Below are positions 1-13,600 of a stretch of DNA of 64,000 bases, piece after piece. A program made the translations under genes and the position numbers. A model generated the notes under the pieces. It saw nothing but the letters and a program-made list of their open reading frames with translations. It did not search any database and was not told the origin of the DNA. The stretch lies in assembly GCA_033782935.1 (NCBI GenBank), contig JAWQEG010000292.1, forward strand, positions 1,236,001 through 1,300,000, written 5' to 3'. This DNA is from Petrolisthes cinctipes (lineage: Eukaryota; Arthropoda; Malacostraca; Decapoda; Porcellanidae). Each line of letters opens with the position of its first letter. Position 1 is the stretch's first letter.

Positions 1-1493
1 AAAACACCCGAAAATTCGATATTTAGAGGTCCCAGAAGGTATCTGTACTTCGTGTTAGAGTATTTTCAAAATACAGGCCAAAAACATACTGAAAATAGAT
101 CTTTTAGGTGCCCAAAAGTCGATATGTGCATGCATCTTCTGTACCCGTTTATATCTCAAATTTTAGCCCTAAACACCCGAAAATTCGATATTTTGGGGTC
201 CCAGAAGCGATCTGTACATGCCTACTCCGTGTTAGAGTATTTTCAAAATTCAGGCCCAAAACATGCTGAAAATCGATATTTTTGGTGCCCAAAGTCAATA
301 TGTGCATGTATCTTCTGTACCCGTTTATATCTCAAATTCAGGCTCAAAACACCCGAAAAATCAATATTTTGGGGTCCCAGAAGCAATCTGTAGATGCCTA
401 CTCAGTGCTAGAATATTTTCAAAATATAGGCTAAAAACATGCTAAAAATCGATCTTTTTGGTGCCAAAAAGTCGATATCTCAAATTCAGTCCCAAAACAC
501 CCGAAAATTCGATATTTAGGGGTCCCAGAAGCGATCTGTACATGCCTACTCCGTGTTAGAGTATTTTCAAAATACATGCTCTAAACATACTGAAAATCGA
601 TCTTTTAGGTGCACAAAAGTCGATGTGTGCATGCATCTTCAGTACCCGTTTATATCTCAAATTCAGGCTCAAAACACCCGAAAATTTAATATTTTGGGGT
701 CCCAGAAGCAATCTGTACATGCCTACTCAGTGTTAGAGTATTTTCAAAATACAGGCCCAAAACATGCTGAAAATCGATATTTTAGATGCCCAAAGTCAAT
801 ATGTGCATGTATCTTCTGTACCCGTTTATATCTCAAATTCAGGCTCAAAACACCCGAAAATTCAATATTTTGGGGTCCCAGAAGCAATCTGTACATGCCT
901 ACACAGTGCTAGAATATTTTCAAAATATAGGCTAAAATTTTTAACATGCTAAAAATCGACATTTTAGGTGCCAAAAAATCGATATCTCAAATTCAGTCCC
1001 AAAACACCCGAAAATTCGATATTTAGAGGTCCCAGAAGGTATCTGTACTCCGTGTTAGAGTATTTTCAAAATACAGGCCAAAAACATACTGAAAATCGAT
1101 ATTTTAGGTGCCCAAAAGTCAATATGTGCATGCATCTTCTGTACCCGTGTATATCTCAAATTCTGGCCCTAAACACCCGAAAATTCGATATTTTGGGGTC
1201 CCAGAAGCGATCTGTACATGCCTACTCCGTGTTAGAGTATTTTCAAAATTCAGGCCCAAAACATGCTGAAAATCGATATTTTTGGTGCCCAAAGTCAATA
1301 TGTGCATGTATCTTCTGTATCCGTTTATATCTCAAATTCAGGCTCAAAGCACCCGAAAATTCAATATTTTGGGGTCCCAGAAGCAATCTGTACATGCCTA
1401 CTCAGTGCTAGAATATTTTCAAAATATAGGCTAAAAACATGCTAAAAATCGATCTTTTAGGTGCCAAAAAGTCGATATCTCAAATTCAGTCCC
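1..1493 (+). repeat. 1.49-kb I-II-I block, first copy
   Basis: Three trimers occupy 1-493 (type I), 494-1000 (type II) and 1001-1493 (type I). Both type I trimers are 8 bp short because atgcctac is missing from the A monomer, leaving a direct join at a tac repeat. The type II C monomer carries a 6-bp insertion that gives aaaatttttaac near 930. Both features recur exactly 1493 bp downstream. The window starts inside the array, so the true left edge is not seen. Confidence 0.88.
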
Positions 1494-2976
1494 AAAACAC
1501 CCGAAAATTCGATATTTAGAGGTCCCAGAAGGTATCTGTACTTCGTGTTAGAGTATTTTCAAAATACAGGCCAAAAACATACTGAAAATAGATCTTTTAG
1601 GTGCCCAAAAGTCGATATGTGCATGCATCTTCTGTACCCGTTTATATCTCAAATTTTAGCCCTAAACACCCGAAAATTCGATATTTTGGGGTCCCAGAAG
1701 CGATCTGTACATGCCTACTCCGTGTTAGAGTATTTTCAAAATTCAGGCCCAAAACATGCTGAAAATCGATATTTTTGGTGCCCAAAGTCAATATGTGCAT
1801 GTATCTTCTGTACCCGTTTATATCTCAAATTCAGGCTCAAAACACCCGAAAAATCAATATTTTGGGGTCCCAGAAGCAATCTGTAGATGCCTACTCAGTG
1901 CTAGAATATTTTCAAAATATAGGCTAAAAACATGCTAAAAATCGATCTTTTTGGTGCCAAAAAGTCGATATCTCAAATTCAGTCCCAAAACACCCGAAAA
2001 TTCGATATTTAGGGGTCCCAGAAGCGATCTGTACATGCCTACTCCGTGTTAGAGTATTTTCAAAATACATGCTCTAAACATACTGAAAATCGATCTTTTA
2101 GGTGCACAAAAGTCGATGTGTGCATGCATCTTCAGTACCCGTTTATATCTCAAATTCAGGCTCAAAACACCCGAAAATTTAATATTTTGGGGTCCCAGAA
2201 GCAATCTGTACATGCCTACTCAGTGTTAGAGTATTTTCAAAATACAGGCCCAAAACATGCTGAAAATCGATATTTTAGATGCCCAAAGTCAATATGTGCA
2301 TGTATCTTCTGTACCCGTTTATATCTCAAATTCAGGCTCAAAACACCCGAAAATTCAATATTTTGGGGTCCCAGAAGCAATCTGTACATGCCTACACAGT
2401 GCTAGAATATTTTCAAAATATAGGCTAAAATTTTTAACATGCTAAAAATCGACATTTTAGGTGCCAAAAAATCGATATCTCAAATTCAGTCCCAAAACAC
2501 CCGAAAATTCGATATTTAGAGGTCCCAGAAGGTATCTGTACTCCGTGTTAGAGTATTTTCAAAATACAGGCCAAAAACATACTGAAAATCGATATTTTAG
2601 GTGCCCAAAAGTCAATATGTGCATGCATCTTCTGTACCCGTGTATATCTCAAATTCTGGCCCTAAACACCCGAAAATTCGATATTTTGGGGTCCCAGAAG
2701 CGATCTGTACATGCCTACTCCGTGTTAGAGTATTTTCAAAATTCAGGCCCAAAACATGCTGAAAATCGATATTTTTGGTGCCCAAAGTCAATATGTGCAT
2801 GTATCTTCTGTACCCGTTTATATCTCAAATTCAGGCTCAAAACACCCGAAAATTCAATATTTTGGGGTCCCAGAAGCAATCTGTACAGTGCTAGAATATT
2901 TTCAAAATATAGGCTAAAAACATACTAAAAATCGATCTTTTAGGTGCCAAAAAGTCGATATCTCAAATTCAGTCCC
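1494..2976 (+). repeat. 1.49-kb I-II-I block, second copy
   Basis: This is a tandem copy of the preceding block at offset 1493. It shares the rare variants ctgtacttcgtg, gatgtgtgc and the aaaatttttaac insertion. It is 10 bp shorter because the last C monomer has lost atgcctactc, giving ctgtacagtgctag. At the 1493/1494 junction two type I trimers abut, which breaks the I-II alternation and marks the duplication joint. Confidence 0.88.
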
Positions 2977-5900
2977 AAAACACCCGAAAATTCAATATTT
3001 AGGGGTCCCAGAAGCGATCTGCACATGCCTACACAGTGTTAGAGTATTTTCAAAATACATGCTCAAAACATACTGAAAATCGAAATTTTAGATGCCCAAA
3101 GTCAATATGTGCATGTATCTTCTGTACCCGTTTATATCTCAAATTCAGGCTCAAAACACCCGAAAATTCAATATTTTGGGGTCCCAGAAGCAATCTGTAC
3201 ATGCCTACACAGTGCTAGAATATTTTCAAAATATAGGCTAAAAACATGCTAAAAATCGACAATTTAGGTGCCAAAAAATCGATATATCAAATTCAGTCCC
3301 AAAACACCCGAAAATTCGATATTTAGAGGTCCCAGAAGGTATCTGTATATGCCTACTCCGTGTTAGAGTATTTTCAAAATACAGGCCAAAAACTTACTGA
3401 AAATCGATCTTTTAGGTGCCCAAAAGTCGATATGTGCATGCATCTTCTGTACCCGTTTATATCTCAAATTCTGGCCCTAAACACCCGAAAATTCGATATT
3501 TTGGGGTCCCAAAAGCGATCTGTACATGCCTACTCCGTGTTAGAGTATTTTCAAAATTCAGGCCCAAAACATGCTGAAAATCGATATTTTTGGTGCCCAA
3601 AGTCAATATGTGCATGTATCTTCTGTATCCGTTTATATCTCAAATTCAGGCTCAAAACGGTCCCAGAAGCAATCTGTACATGCCTACTCAGTGCTAGAAT
3701 ATTTTCAAAATATAGGCTAAAAACATGCTAAAAATCGATCTTTTAGGTGCCAAAAAGTTGATATCTCAAATTCAGTCCCAAAACACCCGAAAATTCGATA
3801 TTTAGGGGTCCCAGAAGCGATCTGTACATGCCTACTCCGTGTTAGAGTATTTTCAAAATACATGCTCAAAACATACTGAAAATTGATCTTTTAGGTGCAC
3901 AAAAGTCGATATGTGCATGCATCTTCAGTACCCGTTTATATCTCAAATTAAGGCTCAAAACACCCGAAAATTCAATATTTTGGGGTCCCAGAAGCAATCT
4001 GTACATGCCTACACAGTGCTAGAATATTTTCAAAATATAGGCTAAAAACATGCTAAAAATCGACATTTTAGGTGCCAAAAAATCGATATCTCAAATTCAG
4101 TCCCAAAACACCCGAAAATTCGATATTTAGGGGTCCCAGAAGGTATCTGTACTCCGTGTTAGAGTATTTTCAAAATACAGGCCAAAAACATACTGAAAAT
4201 CGATCTTTTAGGTGCCCAAAAGTCGATATGTGCATGCATCTTCAGTACCCGTTTATATCTCAAATTCAGGCTCAAAACACCCGAAAATTCAATATTTTGG
4301 GGTCCCAGAAGCAATCTGTACATGCCTACCCAGTGTTAGAGTATTTTCAAAATACAGGCCCAAAACATGCTAAAAATCGATATTTTAGATGCCCAAAGTC
4401 AATATGTGCATGTATCTTCTGTACCCGTTTATATCTCAAATTCAGGCTCAAAACACCCGAAAATTCAATATTTTGGGGTCCCAGAAGCAATCTGTACATG
4501 CCTACACAGTGCTAGAATATTTTCAAAATATAGGCTAAAAACATGCTAAAAATCGACATTTTAGGTGCCAAAAAATCGATATCTCAAATTCAGTCCCAAA
4601 ACACCCGAAAATTCGATATTTAGAGGTCCCAGAAGGTATTTGTACATGCCTACACCGTGTTAGAGTATTTTCAAAATACAGGCCAAAAACATACTGAAAA
4701 TCGATCTTTTAGGTGCCCAAAAGTCGATATGTGCATGCATCTTCTGTACCCGTTTATATCTCAAATTCTGGCCCTAAACACCCGAAAATTCGATATTTTG
4801 GGGTCCCAGAAGCAATCTGTACATGCCTACTCAGTGTTAGAGTATTTTCAAAATACAGGCCCAAAACATGCTGAAAATCGATATTTTAGATGCCCAAAGT
4901 CAATATGTGCATGTATCTTCTGTACCCGTTTATATCTCAAATTCAGGCTCAAAACACCCGAAAATTCAATATTTTGGGGTCCCAGAAGCAATCTGTACAT
5001 GCCTACACAGTGCTAGAATATTTTCAAAATATAGGCTAAAAACATGCTAAAAATCGACATTTTAGGTGCCAAAAAATCGATATCTCAAATTCAGTCCCAA
5101 AACACCCGAAAATTCGATATTTAGAGGTCCCAGAAGGTATCTGTACTCCGTGTTAGAGTATTTTCAAAATACAGGCCAAAAACATACTGAAAATCGATCT
5201 TTTAGGTGCCCAAAAGTCGATATGTGCATGCATCTTCAGTACCCGTTTATATCTCAAATTCAGGCTCAAAACACCCGAAAATTCAATATTTTGGTGTCCC
5301 AGAAGCAATCTGTACATGCCTACTCAGTGTTAGAGTATTTTCAAAATACAGGCCCAAAACATATTGAAAATCGATATTTTAGATGCCAAAAGTCAATATG
5401 TGCATGTATCTTCTGTACCCGTTTATATCTCAAATTCAGGCTCAAAACACCCGAAAATTCAATATTTTGGGGTCCCAGAAGCAATCTGTACATGCCTACA
5501 CAGTGCTAGAATATTTTCAAAATATAGGCTAAAAACATGCTAAAAATCGACATTTTAGGTGCCAAAAAATCGATATCTCAAATTCAGTCCCAAAACACCC
5601 GAAAATTCGATATTTAGAGGTCCCAGAAGGTATCTGTACATGCCTACTCCGTGTTAGAGTATTTTCAAAATACAGGCCAAAAACATACTGAAAATCGATC
5701 TTTTAGGTGCCCAAAAGTCGATATGTGCATGCATCTTCTGTACCCGTTTATATCTCAAATTCTGGCCCTAAACACCCGAAAATTCGATATTTTGGGGTCC
5801 CAGAAGCGATCTGTACATGCCTACTCCGTGTTAGAGTATTTTCAAAATTCAGACCCAAAACATGCTGAAAATCGATATTTTTGGTGCCCAAAGTCAATAT

Positions 5901-8900
5901 GTGCTTGTATCTTCTGTACCCGTTTATATCTCAAATTCAGGCTCAAAACACCCGAAAATTCAATATTTTGGGGTCCCAGAAGCAATCTGTACAGTGCTAG
6001 AATATTTTCAAAATATAGGCTAAAAACATGCTAAAAATCGATCTTTTAGGTGCCAAAAAGTCGATATCTCAAATTCAGTCCCAAAACACCCGAAAATTCG
6101 ATATTTAGGGGTCCCAGAAGCGATCTGTACATGCCTACTCCGTGTTAGAGTATTTTCAAAATACATGCTCAAAACATACTGAAAATCGATCTTTTAGGTG
6201 CACAAAAGTCGATATGTGCATGCATCTTCAGTACCCGTTTATATCTCAAATTCAGGCTCAAAACACCCGAAAATTCAATATTTTGGGGTCCCAGAAGCAA
6301 TCTGTATATGCATTCTCAGTGTTAGAGTATTTTCAAAATACAGGCACAAAACATGCTGAAAATCGATATTTTAGATGCCCAAAGTCAATATGTGCATGTA
6401 TCTTCTGTACCCGTTTATATCTCAAATTCAGGCTCAAAACACCCGAAAATTCAATATTTTGGGGTCCCAGAAGCAATCTGTACATGCCTACACAGTGCTA
6501 GAATATTTTCAAAATATAGGCTAAAAACATGCTAAAAATCGACATTTTAGGTGCTAAAAAATCGATATATCAAATTCAGTCCCAAAACACCCGAATATTC
6601 GATATTTAGAGGTCCCAGAAGGTATCTGTACATGCCTACTCCGTGTTAGAGTATATTCAAAATACAGGCCAAAAACATACTGAAAATCGATCTTTTAGGT
6701 GCCCAAAAGTCGATATGTGCATGCATCTTCTGTACCCGTTTATATCTCAAATTCTGGCCCTAAACACCCGAAAATTCGATATTTTGGGGTCCCAGAAGCG
6801 ATCTGTACATGCCTACTCCGTGTTAGAGTATTTTCAAAATTCAGGCCCAAAACATGCTGAAAATCGATATTTTAGATGCCCAAAGTCAATATGTGCATGT
6901 ATCTTCTGTACCCGTTTATATCTCAAATTCTGGCTCAAAACACCCGAAAATTCAATATTTTGGGGTCCCAGAAGCAATCTGTACATGCCTACACAGTGCT
7001 TGAATATTTTCAAAATATAGGCTAAAAACATGCTAAAAATCGACATTTTAGGTGCCAAAAAATCGATATCTCAAATTCAGTCCCAAAACACCCGAAAATT
7101 CGATATTTAGAGGTCCCAGAAGGTATCTGTACATGCTTACTCCGTGTTAGAGTATTTTCAAAATACAGGCCAAAAATCGATCTTTTAGGTGCACAAAACT
7201 CGATATCTCAAATTCAGTCCCAAAACACCCGAAAATTCGATATTTAGGGTTCCCAGAAGCGATATGTACATGCCTACTCCGTGTTAGAGTATTTTCAAAA
7301 TTCAGGTTCAAAACATGCTGAAAATCGATATTTTTGGTGCCCAAAGTCAATATGTGCATGTATCTTCTGTACCCGTTTATATCTCAAATTCAGGCTAAAA
7401 ACACCCGAAAATTCAATATTTTGGGGTCCCAGAAGCAATCTGTACATGCCTACTCAGTGCTAGAATATTTTCAAAATATAGGCTAAAAACATGCTAAAAA
7501 TCGATCTTTTAGGTGCCAAAAAGTCGATATCTCAAATTCAGTCCCAAAACACCCGAAAATTCGATATTTAGGGGTCCCAGAAGCGATCTGTACATGCCTA
7601 CTCCGTGTTAGAGTATTTTCAAAATACATGCTCAAAACATACTGAAAATCGATCTTTTAGGTGCACAAAAGTCGATATGTGCATGCATCTTCAGTACCCG
7701 TTTATATCTCAAATTCAGGCTCAAAACACCCGAAAATTCAATATTTTGGGGTCCTAGAAGCAATCTGTACATGCCTACTCAGTGTTAGAGTATTTTCAAA
7801 ATACAGGCCCAAAACATTCTGAAAATCGATATTTTAGATGCCCAAAGTCAATATGTGCATGTATCTTCTGTACCCGTTTATATCTCAAATTCAGGCTCAA
7901 AACACCCGAAAATTCAATATTTTGGGGTCCCAGAAGCAATCTGTACATGCCTACACAGTGCTAGAATATTTTCAAAATATAGGCTAAAAACATGCTAAAA
8001 ATCGACATTTTAGGTGCCAAAAAATCGATATCTCAAATTCAATCCCAAAACACCCGAAAATTCGATATTTAGAGGTCCCAGAATGTATCTGTACATGCCT
8101 ACTCCGTGTTAGAGTTATTTTCAAAATACATGCTCAAAACATACTGAAAATCGATCTCTTAGATGCACAAACGTCGATATGTGCATGCATCTTCTGTACC
8201 CGTTTATATCTCAAATTCTGGCCCTAAACACCCGAAAATTCGATATTTAGGGGTCCCAGAAGCGATCTGTACATGCCTACTCCGTGTTAGAGTATTTTAA
8301 AAATACATGCTCAAAACATACTGAAAATCGATCTTTTAGGTGCACAAAAGTCGATATGTGCATGCATCTTCAGTACCCGTTTATATCTCAAATTCAGGCT
8401 CAAAACACCCGAAAATTCAATATTTTGGGGTCCCAGAAGCAATCTGTACATGCCTACTCAGTGTTAGAGTATTTTCAAAATACAGGCCCAAAACATGCTG
8501 AAAATTGATATTTTAGATGCCCAAAGTCAATATGTGCATGTATCTTCTGTACCCGTTTATATCTCAAATTCAGGCTCAAAACACCCGAAAATTCAATATT
8601 TTGGGGTCCCAGAAGCAATCTGTACATGCCTACACAGTGCTAGAATATTTTCAAAATATAGGCTAAAAACATGCTAAAAATCGACATTTTAGGTGCCAAA
8701 AAATCGATATCTCAAATTCAGTCCCAAAACTCCGAAAATTCAATATTTAGAGGTCCCAGAAGGTATCTGTACATGCTTACTCCGTGTTAGAGCATTTTCA
8801 AAATTCAGGCCAAAAACATACTGAAAATCGATCTTTTAGGTGCCCAAAAGTCGATATGTGCATGCATCTTCTGTACCCGTTTATATCTCAAAATCTGGCC

Positions 8901-10612
8901 CTAAACACCCGAAAATTCGATATTTTGGGGTCCCAGAAGCGATCTGTACATGCCTACTCCGTGTTAGAGTATTTTCAAAATTCTGGCCCAAAACATGCTG
9001 AAAATCGATATTTTTGGTGCCCAAAGTCAATATGTGCATGTATCTTCTGTACCCGTTTATATCTCCAATTCAGGCTCAAAACACCCGAAAATTCAATATT
9101 TTGGGGTCCCAGAAGCAATCTGTACATGCCTACACAGTGCTTGAATATTTTCAAAATATAGGGTAAAAACATGCTAAAAATCGACATTTTAGGTGCCAAA
9201 AAATCGATATCTCAAATTCAGTCCCAAAACACCCGAAAATTCGATATTTAGAGGTCCCAGAAGGTATCTGTACATGCTTACTCCGTGTTAGAGTATTTTC
9301 AAAATACAGGCCAAAAATCGATCTTTTAGGTGCACAAAACTCGATATCTCAAATTCAGTCCCAAAACACCCGAAAATTCGATATTTAGGGTTCCCAGAAG
9401 CGATCTGTACATGGCTACTCCGTGTTAGAGTATTTTCAAAATTCAGGCCCAAAACATGCTGAAAATCGATATTTTTGGTGCCCAAAGTCAATATGTGCAT
9501 GTATCTACTGTACCCGTTTATATCTCAAATTCAGGCTAAAAACACCCGAAAATTCAATATTTTGGGGTCCCAGAAGCAATCTGTACATGCCTACTCAGTG
9601 CTAGAATATTTTCAAAATATAGGCTAAAAACATGCTAAAAATCGATCTTTTATGTGCCAAAAAGTCGATATCTCAAATTCAGTCCCAAAACACCCGAAAA
9701 TTCGATATTTAGGGGTCCCAGAAGCGATCTGTAAATGCCTACTCCGTGTTAGAGTATTTTCAAAATACAGGCCAAAAATCGATCTTTTAGGTGCACAAAA
9801 CTCGATATCTCAAATTCAGTCCCAAAACACCCGAAAATTCGATATTTAGGGTTCCCAGAAGCGATCTGTACATGCCTACTCCGTGTTAGAGTATTTTCAA
9901 AATACATGCTCAAAACATACTGAAAATCGATCTTTTAGGTGCACAAAAGTCGATATGTGCATGCATCTTCAGTACCCGTTTATATCTCAAATTCAGGCTC
10001 AAAACACCCGAAAATTCAATATTTTGAGGTCCCAGAAGCAATCTGTACATGCCTACTCAGTGTTAGAGTATTTTCAAAATACAGGCCCAAAACATGCTGA
10101 AAATCGATATTTTAGATGCCCAAAGTCAATATGTGCATGTATCTTCTGTACCCGTTTATATCTCAAATTCAGGCTCAAAACACCCGAAAATTCAATATTT
10201 TGGGGTCCCAGAAGCAATCTGTACATGCCTACTCAGTGTTAGAGTATTTTCAAAATACAGGCCCAAAACATGCTGAAAATCGATATTTTAAATGCCCAAA
10301 GTCAATATGTGCATGTATCTTCTGTACCCGTTTATATCTCAAATTCAGGCTCAAAACACACGAAAATTCAATATTTTGGGGTCCCAGAAGCAATCTGTAC
10401 ATGCCTACACAGTGCTAGAATATTTTCAAAATATAGGCTAAAAACATGCTAAAAATCGACATTTTAGGTGCCAAAAAATCGATATCTCAAATTCAGTCCC
10501 AAAACACCCGAAAATTCGATATTTAGAGGTCCCAGAAGGTATTTGTACATGCCTACACCGTGTTAGAGTATTTTCAAAATACAGGCCAAAAACATACTGA
10601 AAATCGATCTTT
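2977..10612 (+). repeat. Super-repeat block P, first copy
   Basis: This 7.6-kb stretch matches 21773-29408 at a constant offset of 18796 bp. Shared private markers prove the pairing: ctgcacatgcc near 3019, a 22-bp deletion at 3658/3659, gatatacc-free tatatgcattctc near 6305, caggttcaaaac near 7313 and a deletion giving ccaaaactccg near 8726. It contains alternating trimers, A/B chimeric dimers (first at about 2977-3301), shortened A units and one B duplication (10001-10352). Only scattered point differences separate it from its partner. Confidence 0.85.
10001..10352 (+). repeat. Tandem duplication of monomer B (A-B-B-C unit)
   Basis: Two 176-bp B monomers lie side by side at 10001-10176 and 10177-10352, between a type II A and a C. 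The second is marked by gatattttaaatgccc, the first by gatattttagatgccc. The same four-monomer unit recurs near 16.4, 28.9, 34.3, 36.95 and 41.7 kb. Near 11.87 kb only the aaatgccc version is present. Confidence 0.87.
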
Positions 10613-13600
10613 TAGGTGCCCAAAAGTCGATATGTGCATGCATCTTCTGTACCCGTTTATATCTCAAATTCTGGCCCTAAACACCCGAAAATTCGATATT
10701 TTAGGGTCCCAGAAGCAATCTGTACATGCCTACTCAGTGTTAGAGTATTTTCAAAATACAGGCCCAAAACATGCTGAAAATCGATATTTTAGATGCCCAA
10801 AGTCAATATGTGCATGTATCTTCTGTACCCGTTTATATCTCAAATTCAGGCTCAAAACACCCGAAAATTCAATATTTTGGGGTCCCAGAAGCAATCTGTA
10901 CATGCCTACACAGTGCTAGAATATTTTCAAAATATAGGGTAAAAACATGCTAAAAATCGACATCTTAGGTGCCAAAAAATCGATATCTCAAATTCAGTCC
11001 CAAAACACCCGAAAATTCGATATTTAGAGGTCCCAGAAGGTATCTGTACATGCTTACTCCGTGTTAGAGTATTTTCAAAATACAGGCCAAAAATCGATCT
11101 TTTAGGTGCACAAAAGTCGATATCTCAAATTCAGTCCCAAAACACCCGAAAATTCGATATTTAAGGTTCCCAGAAGCGATCTGTACATGGCTACTCCGTG
11201 TTAGAGTATTTTCAAAATTCAGGCCCAAAACATGCTGAAAATCGATATTTTTGGTGCCCAAACTCAATATGTGCATGTATCTACTGTACCCGTTTATATC
11301 TCAAATTCAGGCTAAAAACACCCGAAAATTCAATATTTTGGGGTCCCAGAAGCAATCTGTACATGCCTACTCAGTGCTAGAATATTTTCAAAATATAGGC
11401 TAAAAACATGCTAAAAATCGATCTTTTATGTGCCAAAAAGTCGATATCTCAAATTCAGTCCCAAAACACCCGAAAATTCGATATTTAGGGGTCCCAGAAG
11501 CGATCTGTACATGCCTACTCCGTGTTAGAGTATTTTCAAAATACAGGCCAAAAATCGATCTTTTAGGTGCACAAAACTCGATATCTCAAATTCAGTCCCA
11601 AAACACCCGAAAATTCGATATTTAGGGTTCCCAGAAGCGATCTGTACATGCCTACTCCGTGTTAGAGTATTTTCAAAATACATGCTCAAAACATACTGAA
11701 AATCGATCTTTTAGGTGCACAAAAGTCGATATGTGCATGCATCTTCAGTACCCGTTTATATCTCAAATTCAGGCTCAAAACACCCGAAAATTCAATATTT
11801 TGGGGTCCCAGAAGCAATCTGTACATGCCTACTCAGTGTTAGAGTATTTTCAAAATACAGGCCCAAAACATGCTGAAAATCGATATTTTAAATGCCCAAA
11901 GTCAATATGTGCATGTATCTTCTGTACCCGTTTATATCTCAAATTCAGGCTCAAAACACCCGAAAATTCAATATTTTGGGGTCCCAGAAGCAATCTGTAC
12001 ATGCCTACACAGTGCTAGAATATTTTCAAAATATAGGCTAAAAACATGCTAAAAATCGACATTTTAGGTGCCAAAAAATCGATATCTCAAATTCAGTCCC
12101 AAAACACCCGAAAATTCGATATTTAGAGGTCCCAGAAGGTATTTGTACATGCCTACACCGTGTTAGAGTATTTTCAAAATACAGGCCAAAAACATACTGA
12201 AAATCGATCTTTTAGGTGCCCAAAAGTCGATATGTGCATGCATCTTCTGTACCCGTTTATATCTCAAATTCTGGCCCTAAACACCCGAAAATTCGATATT
12301 TTAGGGTCCCAGAAGCAATCTGTACATGCCTACTCAGTGTTAGAGTATTTTCAAAATACAGGCCCAAAACATGCTGAAAATCGATATTTTAGATGCCCAA
12401 AGTCAATATGTGCATGTATCTTCTGTACCCGTTTATATCTCAAATTCAGGCTCAAAACACCCGAAAATTCAATATTTTGGGGTCCCAGAAGCAATCTGTA
12501 CATGCCTACACAGTGCTAGAATATTTTCAAAATATAGGCTAAAAACATGCTAAAAATCGACATTTTAGGTGCCAAAAAATCGATATCTCAAATTCAGTCC
12601 CAAAACACCCGAAAATTCGATATTTAGAGGTCCCAGAAGGTATCTGTACTCCGTGTTAGAGTATTTTCAAAATACAGGCCAAAAACATACTGAAAATCGA
12701 TCTTTTAGGTGCCCAAAAGTCGATATGTGCATGCATCTTCAGTATCCGTTTATATCTCAAATTCAGGCTCAAAACACCCGAAAATTCAATATTTTGGGGT
12801 CCCAGAAGCAATCTGTACATGCCTACTCAGTGTTAGAGTATTTTCAAAATACAGGCCCAAAACATGCTGAAAATCGATATTTTAGATGCCCAAAGTCAAT
12901 ATGTGCATGTATCTTCTGTACCCGTTTATATCTCAAATTCAGGCTCAAAACACCCGAAAATTCAATATTTTGGGGTCCCAGAAGCAATCTGTACATGCCT
13001 ACGCAGTGCTAGAATATTTTCAAAATATAGGCTAAAAACATGCTAAAAATCGACATTTTAGGTGCTAAAAAATCGATATATCAAATTCAGTCCCAAAACA
13101 CCCGAAAATTCGATATTTAGAGGTCCCAGAAGGTATCTGTACATGCCTACTCCGTGTTAGAGTATATTCAAAATACAGGCCAAAAACATACTGAAAATCG
13201 ATCTTTTAGGTGCCCAAAAGTCGATATGTGCATGCATCTTCTGTACCCGTTTATATATCAAATTCTGGCCCTAAACACCCGAAAATTCGATATTTTGGGG
13301 TCCCAGAAGCGATCTGTACATGCCTACTCCGTGTTAGAGTATTTTCAAAATTCAGGCCCAAAACATGCTGAAAATCGATATTTTAGATGCCCAAAGTCAA
13401 TATGTGCATGTATCTTCTGTACCCGTTTATATCTCAAATTCTGGCTCAAAACACCCGAAAATTCAATATTTTGGGGTCCCAGAAGCAATCTGTACATGCC
13501 TACACAGTGCTTGAATATTTTCAAAATATAGGCTAAAAACATGCTAAAAATCGACATTTTAGGTGCCAAAAAATCGATATCTCAAATTCAGTCCCAAAAC

